This document shows, piece after piece, positions 8,640-15,352 of a stretch of DNA of 15,352 nucleotides. The notes beneath the pieces are model-generated. The model did not search any database. It worked only from the letters and a program-made list of their open reading frames with translations, and was not told the origin of the DNA. The DNA comes from Corinectria fuckeliana (taxonomy: Eukaryota; Ascomycota; Sordariomycetes; Hypocreales; Nectriaceae), in contig WPDH01000267.1 in NCBI GenBank assembly GCA_019137255.1, positions 1 to 15,352 on the forward strand, given 5' to 3'. A program made the position numbers and the translations under genes. The number at the start of each line of letters is the position of its first letter. The first letter of the stretch is position 1.

Positions 8640-9570
8640 TAAAGAGGTCTAAGAAGCTCTATACTAAATCAAGTTATAAAAGGCCCTAAAGGAGGATAAA
8701 ATCCTTGTGAGATTTCTTAAAGCATATAGTAAACTACTTATTCTTATAATTATTAAAATAGTAAATATAAGTTTTATTATTAGTTACTTTCTAATATGCT
8801 TTTATACTATAATTACTATAATTATCNNTATTAGGCTAGCACCTAATATTACTACTTAATATAATTAGTAAGATTATTAAAACAGTTATTAGTAAGCATA
8901 TTATAACTATAGCAGAAGAGAAGAGGCTACTACCCTTAGGGCAAATAGGTAATAAGCCTAAGAAGTTAATAGAGCTAGCCCTAGCTGTAGTTATTAAAGT
9001 AGTATATATAGTATAAGCTTAATATAGCCTCACCTCTCTCCTCTAGCTTAACTTTATAGGAGCTTTTAATAGTATTAACTATAGACAACTTATTACTATC
9101 TTATAACTAAAAGGATTCCCTAGATAGCTCCTAGTATAGCTTACTAGCTACCTTATATTATAAATAGTATAGCTCTAATTTAATAACTAAACCTCTAACC
9201 TAATTAAAGTTAAAATAAGAGTCCCCTAAGGATCCCCTCTATTACTTATTCTATTTATCCTCTTTATTTCTAGCCTTTATAAAGCCCTTAATAACACCCT
9301 TAGGATATTAGTTATTAGATTTACAGATAATATAAACCTGCTAGTATTTAGCTGTAATATAAAAGAGACCTAAACCTAGCTTAAGGCTGTATAGGAAATA
9401 TATAACAATTAGGCCTAAATAAACAGTATAACCTAAGAACTAGACAAAATATAACTCCTCTACTTTACTTATAAACATATAGCAGACTAGATACAGATCT
9501 AACTTAGAGACTTAATAGTATAGCCTACCTAAACCTATAGGTTTCTTAGACTCTTCCTTTATTATAAACT
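8640..9570 (+). pseudogene. ORF2 reverse transcriptase domain, LINE copy A
   Basis: Motifs appear in the correct LINE order. LLPLGQIG near 8930 corresponds to the LLPxxQFG motif. LNFIGAFNSIN near 9045-9077 corresponds to the catalytic Asp motif (D-x-x-GAFD), with Asp read as Asn. VP-GSPLLLILF at 9221-9253 corresponds to VPQGSPLSPxLF. FTDNINLLVF at 9320-9349 corresponds to the FADD box, with its second Asp read as Asn. Changes from Asp to Asn are single G-to-A transitions, as RIP makes, and they destroy the active site. The last two motifs are both in frame 2. Confidence 0.85.
8827..8828. other. Two undetermined bases inside the LINE
   Basis: The sequence reads ATTATCNNTATTAGG. This may mark an ambiguous call or a collapsed assembly join. 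It falls between the endonuclease (frame 1) and RT motifs (frame 2), so the frame change may be artificial. Confidence 0.95.
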
Positions 9571-9829
9571 ACTATAAGGCCTATATATAGACCACCTTAA
9601 AGGGAAACTTAAGTGTTAATACCAGGCCCTCACTATAATCACTATAAGCATATAAGAGGTTAGCCTTAAAGAAGTAAGATTAATCTATATATAAGTTATC
9701 TATTTTACTATAGTTTATAGTATAAAAGCCTATCACACCTTAATAGCCCCTAGTAGTAAGCCTTAAGGTATTATATAAGCACTTATATTAGAACAGACTT
9801 AGAACCTATATATAGTAGTAGAGGCCTAT

Positions 9830-10545
9830 AAAGCTATACTTACTCGCCTACTAGAGATAGAGCTAGCTGTCCCCCCTCTTAATATCTACCTTAATAAACT
9901 AGCCGCCTAATTTTATAGCTATACTAAGAGATAAGATACTACTTAGCTTATTAGGGCTGCTACTACTATAGCTTTAAGGTAGATTTGCTATAAGTAGCAG
10001 CAGGGATTATAGTAGTAACTACAGTAAGAAGTCAGAGATTAGCTTAAAAGCTAGCTCTCTTATAAAGAGTGTAAACTAATATTAGTAGTAATAAAAGCCT
10101 ATACTCTTTCTGAATAGACTATATAGTAGACCTAACTCTAAGATAAAGCGAGAGAGCACTAAAAGACTAATTAACTTAAACTAGCTAAAGCTTATCCCCC
10201 TGCTAATAACAAAAGAGTATTATACTTATACTAAGACCTTAATAAATATTAAAGCTTAATACTTATATAGCTATAGACAGGAAAAATTAGTCTTAGAAGC
10301 TTTCTCTTCTAGAGGTGTATACCTAATATGCTTTTACTATAGTGCCTATATAAGACTAGTAAAGAAACACCTAAACATATTATTATTTTTTGCCCTAGGT
10401 ATACTAAATAATAGAGACACCTAATAAACCTACTATAAAACTAATATAAGTTTAGGCTCTAACTATCTAAGTGTAAAACTGCTTAACTGCTTACCTAGTG
10501 GTTCTTAAGCTAATATATTATCCTGTACTATAAACTAGCCTTACA
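9830..10545 (+). pseudogene. ORF2 C-terminal region with CCHC zinc finger
   Basis: After the RT, VPPLNIYLN (about 9868-9900) resembles the IPPLDxYL block found after the RT in many fungal LINE proteins. A later stretch, GKISLRSFLF near 10278, leads into a zinc finger in frame 2: Cys 10343, a Tyr that was probably Cys two codons later, KETPKH with His near 10373, then FCP with Cys at 10391. This CxC-x(n)-ET-x2-H-x4-C pattern is the C-terminal zinc finger of Tad/I-type ORF2 proteins. The end of the frame is uncertain because of RIP stops; about 10545 is an estimate. Confidence 0.65.
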
Positions 10546-10800
10546 AATTTATAGTAACTATAATTAAGTTTATAGCCCTATAATAAGAATAGTATGCTAC
10601 TACACTAAGTGCTTTTTACCTCTCTTATAGGGAGTATAAAATACACCTAGAAAAAGCTATAAAGGGTAAAAAACCAGCCTAATTATAATAGCTGCTAATC
10701 CTAATTAAATCCTCTAACCCCCTATTAAAATCCTCTAAGCCTATAGTGCTAACCTATAGACCTAACTTAAACCCGCGCCTTTACCACCTACTACCTAACC
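10546..10800. other. Probable LINE 3' untranslated region and junction
   Basis: No gene is seen. It is somewhat less RIPped than the LINE body (CCCGCGCC near 10772). A short near-repeat, AAATCCTCTAA at about 10707 and AAAATCCTCTAAGCC at about 10728, occurs here. A LINE 3' end without an A-tail could lie anywhere in this stretch. Confidence 0.35.
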
Positions 10801-11525
10801 CTACATATTTATATTACTCTCCTCCACGTCTTCGCTAGCAGTAGTATTATTACTAGCCTTACTAGCCTTATTATCACTATTACTATCCTTCTTACTAGTT
10901 CCCTTAGGGGCTAATAACCTAACTGCTATAAAGATAGAGATGCTCTCTAGACAGGTAAGAGCTAGGACTATAATATGTTTAAGGCGCTTAAGCACCTTAG
11001 TAATATAGTTAATCCTGCTAACTAGTATATTAAACTAGTTAGATATTAAGCCTATAGTTATCACTATAGGCGTGATATATACACACTTAGGAGTCTGACT
11101 TTTTGCCTAAAGGGCTGTATTCTTAAGCCTCTTAAGCTTCTCCCTCTATATACTATTAGCTTATATATACACTATAGAACCAACTTATACTTATATTATT
11201 AGCGCCCCTCTCTTACTAAAGAGCTTTTACTAGGGCTTAGACAGTAGTAATAGCAGTAAACAGCAGGGCTTTATATATTTTGTGTATATAAGTATAAGCT
11301 GTGTAGCTACCTGCTGTAGTGTTCACCTGGTCTTAGTAGAGACTTGCTATACTATTCTTACCTATCTGTGTAATATATATAGAACAGGGGATAGCCTATA
11401 CTGCTCCCTCTAGAGTAGTAGACTTCTCCCCTGAAGTAGTAGTACCTTCTATCTTAGCCTGTCTCTTTCTCTTAGCCTATACAGGATCAGCCTAGACATA
11501 CAGCAGATTCACAGCAAAGAAACTT
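10801..11525 (-). pseudogene. Decayed protein-coding remnant, unknown family
   Basis: The minus strand from about 11265 down to the TAG at 10801 keeps a long frame in which the only breaks are TAG or TAA. The last 64 codons (10804-10995) are uninterrupted. Visible features: a basic helix-like part (REKLKRLKNTAL), TPKCVYITPIVITIGLI, KVLKRLKHIIVLALTCLES, and an acidic, Ser/Asn/Lys-rich tail (SKKDSNSDNKASKASNN ... EESNINM). Upstream, 11265-11525 reads in another minus-strand frame (AKRKRQAKIEGTTTSGEK), implying a frameshift or intron. There is no ATG start and no recognised domain. The basic segment and charged tail are compatible with the C-terminal end of a transposase or DNA-binding protein, but this is a guess. 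RIP is lighter than in the LINE. Confidence 0.45.
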
Positions 11526-11539
11526 ACTCTTATAGCTAG

Positions 11540-11570
11540 TATTATTATTATTATTATTATNNTATTATTA
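11540..11570. repeat. (ATT)n microsatellite containing two N
   Basis: About ten ATT units with NN at 11561-11562. The N probably mark an unresolved repeat length, so spacing here is not reliable. Confidence 0.9.
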
Positions 11571-11643
11571 GAATCTATATATAAACAGATTAGTATATAT
11601 AACTATATCTCTCCCGCTAAGAGACTATACTAGGTTTATTATC

Positions 11644-11644
<1 letters not shown>

Positions 11645-11693
<49 letters not shown>
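11645..11693. repeat. (ATT)n microsatellite
   Basis: About sixteen perfect TTA/ATT units. Together with 11540-11570 it brackets a 75-base AT-rich segment, and the two tracts may have been one longer array. Confidence 0.95.
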
Positions 11694-11694
<1 letters not shown>

Positions 11695-12022
11695 GTTATT
11701 ATCCTTAGCTATATAAAGTCAGCTACTATAACAAGACTGTAATAAAACTGCAGTGTAAGCAGCTAGGAAACAAACATATTAATAAATCCTAGAAAGAATA
11801 TATATTAGTATATATTTAAGACCTAAAGCTAATACAGGCCTAATAAAGAGCCTAGAGGGAAGCTACTTATAAAGGTGTTAAAAAGAGAAGAAAAGAAGGA
11901 AGATATTACAACTTAAGAGACCAAATAATAAATAATAATAAAAATCTGTATAGCTACTAATAGCTGCTAACAGCTATTAAGTGTTAGGTCTATACCGGCC
12001 TCTAGCCACTAACAACTACACT
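11694..12022. other. Intergenic, no gene recognised
   Basis: AT-rich with moderate C/G retention. It contains a purine-rich run at 11880-11906 and several AGCTGCTAA/CTAACAGCT words near 11950-12020. No frame shows domain-like content on either strand. Confidence 0.5.
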
Positions 12023-12060
12023 GCTGGCTAACCTACTAACAGCTGGCTAACCTACTAGCA
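12023..12060. repeat. Two tandem 19-bp units
   Basis: GCTGGCTAACCTACTAACA at 12023-12041 is followed directly by GCTGGCTAACCTACTAGCA at 12042-12060, differing by one A/G transition. A related word (GCCACTAACAACT) lies just upstream. Its role is unknown; short tandem duplications are common in transposon ends and LTRs. Confidence 0.85.
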
Positions 12061-12196
12061 GCTAGTTCTACCCACTTAAAATCCCAGGCTCTTAGCTGTA
12101 ACTGTAAAGCAACCTAGACACGCCTAGCTAGCATAATCTTAATACTTAACCGCTCTACTCTTATAGCAGACTAGATGCTTAATATTTAGTTAACTA
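12061..12196. other. No gene seen
   Basis: Mixed AT-rich sequence between the tandem repeat and the pyrimidine tract. No coding frame or structure is supported. Confidence 0.4.
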
Positions 12197-12278
12197 TTTC
12201 TCCTTTCTTTACTCCTTTTTTCTTTTTTCCCCTTTTTTCTTTTCTCTTTTTCTTCTTCCCTCTTTTTAATTTTTTTTT
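12197..12278. repeat. Polypyrimidine tract
   Basis: About 80 bases almost entirely C and T (T runs separated by CC), with single A interruptions near 12211 and 12268. On the minus strand it is A-rich with G, which would fit the A-rich tail of a minus-strand retroposon covering 12290-12826. Alternatively it is a simple low-complexity tract. Confidence 0.85.
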
Positions 12279-12303
12279 AGCCCCCTAGGAAATAAGATGA
12301 CTC

Positions 12304-12323
12304 TAGTCCTAGTAAAAGGACTA
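12304..12323. other. Hairpin
   Basis: TAGTCCT and AGGACTA form a perfect 7-bp stem with the 6-base loop AGTAAA. It lies close to the polypyrimidine tract. The function is unknown. Confidence 0.4.
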
Positions 12324-12462
12324 TTTACTTACACGTAGTAATAATATAAGAGGCCTAACCTGGGCCTGCTATATAAAGGATATGGGTTTTTATCTAATTT
12401 CATAGTTTTTCCTGTATCTATATAGAATAGAAGCACTATCTACCTTTTAGGTCTATAGAGTA

Positions 12463-12489
12463 TAAATAAATAAATAAATAAATAAATAA
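12463..12489. repeat. (TAAA)n microsatellite
   Basis: Six to seven perfect AAAT units inside otherwise non-repetitive sequence. Confidence 0.95.
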
Positions 12490-12826
12490 CAGTATATCTC
12501 AGGCTGCTAGCTTATTAGTAGGTGTAGCACAGCCTTTTCTGCTTTAGGCGTAGGCAGCCTCTTCTGCACTATTATAGAGGGTTAGCCCCTATAAGGTTAG
12601 GAATATAGCAACTCTATCGCACCTGTATATACGTGTGTGTTAAAGGGTGGCTTAGCTCTTAGGCTTAAGATAACTATTGCTATTAACCCCTAAGGCTTTA
12701 GTCGTAGTAGGCAACTATATATGTTTATTCTTATAAGCTTAGCGCCTATTATAGTTATAAGGTTTAGTAGGGATTTAAACTTATAACCTTCTGTATAGTA
12801 CTAGACCTAATATATACTTAAATAAT

Positions 12827-12972
12827 TATAAGAGTTAGGGTAGTATACCTAACCTTTAATAGAAAGTCCTAGCTGTAAGGCTAAAAAGATTAAATAATTT
12901 AAGTAAGCTATATTACTTAATTATACTATATAATAGATTATAAGAGAGCTCTTAGCGAGCTGTACTCTTATA
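12827..12972 (+). repeat. 146-bp LTR (copy 2), 5' LTR of a copia element
   Basis: Aligned without gaps to 5569-5714, with nine transitions and no transversion by eye. At eight of the nine sites this copy has the T or A state, so it is more heavily RIPped, including its first dinucleotide (TG now TA). It is followed by the gag, protease and integrase remnants, which makes it the 5' LTR. No convincing tRNA primer-binding site could be read immediately after it (AAAAGTAAGAGC). Confidence 0.85.
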
Positions 12973-13049
12973 AAAAGTAAGAGCAAAAAGGTGAATAATC
13001 TGCTTAAGATTATATGTCTTTTTTATAATAATATAAGAAAGAAAAAGTT

Positions 13050-13500
13050 AAATTCTTCTTAGGCTTACTTTATAATAGCCTTTAGGTTATTAAACTCTTT
13101 TTAGTTAAGCTAGCAAACTAAAGCTATAAGTTAGAAGTGCTCTAGCTATAAAAGAAGGTATCTTATATAGATGCTTATATAGTGGGAAAGATACTTTAAC
13201 TTTCTAGCCTTATATAAGAAGAAATATACCCTAGAGGGCTAAGACCTTTACTCTAAGCAGGATAAGACTCTTAAGAAGCAGTTTAATAAGTACCTAAAAG
13301 AGCTAAAAAAGGCTAATACTTAGACCCTAGTAAAAAAGGTAACTTATATGCTAATTAGCAGTCTAAAAGAGAAGGCAGAGATAATTACTATCACTTATTA
13401 AACCTCTCCTCTAAGTCTTATTTCTTATATAAATACCTTATATATAGCTATATATAATATAACCTTTATAGATCTTATAATTAGAGATATTACTATTTAT
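13050..13500 (+). pseudogene. Copia gag-like region
   Basis: Reading through stops gives Lys-, Leu- and aromatic-rich segments such as FNKYLKELKKANT and MLISSLKEKAEIITI. These fit the helical gag of fungal copia elements in composition and position, just after the 5' LTR. There is no diagnostic zinc knuckle, so the assignment rests mainly on position. Confidence 0.4.
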
Positions 13501-13780
13501 AATTTTAGTATCTTATACTACTTTTTTAACTATATAAACTAGTTCTCTAAAAAAGGCTTTAATTAGAGGGTTAAAAAGACTACTTATATAAGAGATAGTA
13601 AGATATTTATAAAAGGCTAAAATATAGTTAACCTAAGAGTTTAATACCTTAGGTTTCTTAAAGGCAGGCTTATTAGACTTAAGTATACCTATTATATACT
13701 AGAGATATATCTTAATATAATCTTAAGCTTTTAGATATATAGTAATAGTATTATTTAGGATTAGAAAGTAGAAGTTCTTT
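13500..13780 (+). pseudogene. Copia protease-like region
   Basis: The stretch around 13520-13560 has the spacing of the Trp-x-x-Asp-(S/T)-Gly-Ala motif, with Asp and Gly altered by transitions. About 130 bases later, LKYTYYILEIYLNIILSF at about 13678-13731 corresponds to the LxxVLYVPxLxxNLLS block that closes copia proteases. The catalytic motif itself is not intact. Confidence 0.45.
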
Positions 13781-13949
13781 AAATAAAAGGATCTTCTAAG
13801 ATAGTAGCCTTTATATAGCTTTATACAGGCTAGTAAGTTATTTTAATAAGAGTATTTATTTAGAGCCCTCTAGTTATAATAGCCTTAAAGCTTAGGATAG
13901 TCCTTAAAGAGGATACTAAGCTTTAGTATTAATAATATAATTATATAAA

Positions 13950-14850
13950 GCAGAAAGCTCTTAATTAGCTAGCCTTATTAAGTTTAAAGGTAAGAGTTAA
14001 GAGACTTCTTCTTAAGAAATATTAGGTTTATACTATAATAAAAGTAATAATAATAGTCTTAAGAAAGTTCTTAAACTATATCTCTTAGAGGCCTAAAAAA
14101 GTAATAAATTATAATTTTTATTACTTTCTAATACCTATATATAATAGCTACTATTATTAGGTCTTATTTATAAATATAATAATAAAAATATACTTTTTTT
14201 ACCCTCTAAAGATAAAGTTAGATATTAGAAGTATATTTAGAAAGCTATAAGCCTAGCTATAAACTTAATATAGCCTTAAGATCTTACTCTTATAGTGTGA
14301 TAATAAGAAAGCTCTTTTTACTAAAGAGGAAAGAGAGATCTTTAAAAATAATAGTATAATTATCTATAAGTTTGCCTTATTAACCTTAATATAGAACAGG
14401 GATGCTAAGGTATTAGAAAGGATTATTAAGGTTAAGAGTAAGGTTATAATTAAGAAGTTAAGGCTCTTAGAAGAGCTTGCCTTTAAGATATACTATATAG
14501 TAGTATACCTTCTTAACTATACACCTTATTAAAAGAAAAATTAGTAGGTAACCCCCTACTAGCTCTAGTAAGACTAGGTTAAGAATAATATCCCTATATA
14601 TAGTTATATTCTTAAGGATATAAGACTCTTATAGATATATATTAAGGTCTTTAAGTGCTTAGCCTACCTAATAACTATAGCTGCCTTAGAATATATTAAG
14701 TTATATAAGTCTCTAAGCCTACTTATAGAGAGAGCTTATATTAGGTATCTTATTAGCTATAAGAGTAAGTTATAGTATATAATTTATATATTAGTAACCT
14801 AAGATAAGAAGGTTATAATCTTTACTAATATATAGTTTAATAAGTAAGAA
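13950..14850 (+). pseudogene. Copia integrase domain
   Basis: Two copia-specific blocks lie in the same frame (frame 1). VYLLNYTPY at 14503-14529 and a following TPY near 14550 correspond to YLLNRTPTxxLxxxTPYE. ERAYIRYLISYKS at 14728-14766 corresponds to the ERAxxGYLVGY block of the C-terminal region. Upstream, a Tyr- and Ile-rich region near 14110-14220 fits the integrase core, but the catalytic residues cannot be confirmed. Integrase inserts the element's cDNA into the genome; this copy is dead. Confidence 0.65.
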
Positions 14851-15352
14851 TACTTTAATCTAAGATATAAGAAAGATATAAAGGCTTATAAGAAATATAC
14901 TTATAAAATCCTAAACTAAATTAATATAAGAGAGGTCTCTAATAATAAAAATATTAGTAAGAAAGGTAGTCTTAATATAGTAGTTATAAAGTCTTTTTTA
15001 GACCTTATTAAGTTATAAATTTAAGCACTACTTATAATATCTCTAAGAGAGATATAGTAATAAGAAGAGGTCTAATACACTTAGTAATAGTAACCTTAAA
15101 CTAAGGTTTTATAAGAAAAGAAAAGCACTCTTAAGATTAGAGGTGTTAAAACTATATCTAAGACTATTTTACTCTCTTCTTCTCTTACTAAGAGAGCTAT
15201 AAGGTAAGTTACTTTTCTTAATAATACTTTATATTAGTCTAGCTTACTATATAAGGTAGTAAGCATAATACTATTATATAATTTATTACCTAAGATTACA
15301 AATAATATCTTATTAGCTATATAAGCTAAAAATAGTAATAACTTTATAAAAC

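Larger units (their letters stand above)
5752..10600 (+). mobile_element. LINE (Tad-like or related fungal clade) relic, copy A, near complete
   Basis: The 5' end is defined by the point where similarity to copy B starts, at 5752. Domains in order: gag-like ORF1 with zinc knuckles (6863-7050), AP-type endonuclease with GDFN (7717) and a following STLDL-like motif (about 7863), reverse transcriptase (about 8640-9570), a region reading VPPLNIYLN (about 9868-9900), and a C-terminal CCHC zinc finger (10343-10393). No RNase H domain was recognised. Many stops and frame changes make it non-functional. The 3' end is not sharply defined; I place it at about 10.55-10.8 kb, and no poly(A) tail is seen. 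Two N at 8827-8828 lie between endonuclease and RT. Confidence 0.85.
12279..12826 (-). mobile_element. Possible tRNA-headed SINE relic (minus strand)
   Basis: On the minus strand the region begins, just beside the copia LTR, with a stretch at about 12750-12815 resembling the 3' half of a tRNA. AGTTTAAATCCC matches a Pol III B box (GTTCGAATCC) after transitions only, and it is preceded by a GAAGGTTATAAG-like variable loop and T-stem. It is followed by about 450 bases without coding and ends at the A-rich (plus-strand pyrimidine) tract. Head, body and A-rich tail in this order are the layout of a tRNA-derived SINE. Against this, the T stem pairs poorly, no A box is clear, and the LTR insertion may have removed the 5' end. 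It could instead be a lone decayed tRNA next to unrelated sequence. Confidence 0.25.
12827..15352 (+). mobile_element. Ty1/copia LTR retrotransposon relic, 5' part
   Basis: Order from the left: 5' LTR, gag-like region (about 13050-13500), aspartic protease-like region (about 13500-13780), integrase (about 13950-14850), then sequence leading towards RT at the window end. Integrase directly after protease and before RT is the copia order; gypsy elements have integrase last. Stops occur every few codons and C is nearly confined to CT and CC, so the element is inactive. RT, RNase H and the 3' LTR would lie right of the window. Confidence 0.75.

Noticed and set aside
9740..10080. RNase H domain in the LINE ORF2
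   Set aside because: The region between RT and the C-terminal zinc finger lacks a readable RNase H motif set; the PPLxIYL block is a different conserved segment.
11540..11693. CRISPR-like or regulatory array
   Set aside because: The repeats are simple ATT microsatellites without spacers, and the context is eukaryotic.

Overview
This window looks like nuclear DNA of a filamentous ascomycete (Pezizomycotina), from an AT-rich, transposon-packed compartment. More than 80% of it is relic retrotransposon sequence bearing the marks of repeat-induced point mutation (RIP). TpA is very abundant, CpA and CpG are strongly depleted, and remaining cytosines sit mostly in CpT or CpC. Reading frames are full of TAA and TAG, and repeat copies differ almost only by transitions. 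No intact gene of normal length is present. The genus cannot be told from the sequence.

Layout. (1) 1-2634, minus strand: the 5' half of a LINE (non-LTR retrotransposon), cut by the window edge. (2) 2635-about 4560: an island of ordinary base composition with fragments of decayed, GC3-rich coding sequence (including three 14-residue coiled-coil-like repeats) and a CA microsatellite. (3) about 4561-5568: a heavily RIPped relic, probably Ty1/copia gag-like. (4) 5569-5714: a 146-bp LTR. (5) 5752-about 10.6 kb, plus strand: a near-complete copy of the same LINE, with ORF1 zinc knuckles, an endonuclease GDFN motif, reverse transcriptase motifs and a C-terminal zinc finger all readable through the stops. 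(6) about 10.8-11.5 kb, minus strand: an unidentified decayed gene. (7) 11.5-12.8 kb: simple repeats, a 19-bp tandem duplication, a long pyrimidine tract and a possible tRNA-headed SINE on the minus strand. (8) 12827-15352: the 5' LTR, gag, protease and integrase part of a Ty1/copia element that leaves the window before its RT domain.

The two LINE copies lie head to head and form a 2634-bp inverted repeat with no net length difference (position x pairs with 8386-x) around a 3117-bp spacer. The spacer holds the island, the gag-like relic and the first LTR. The two LTRs, 7.26 kb apart, are the same family in direct orientation; by eye they differ by nine transitions and no transversion. Nothing suggests a new functional pathway. 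The observations most worth following are the identity and history of the island genes, the inverted LINE pair as a possible source of double-stranded RNA, and the mutation gradient at the island edge.
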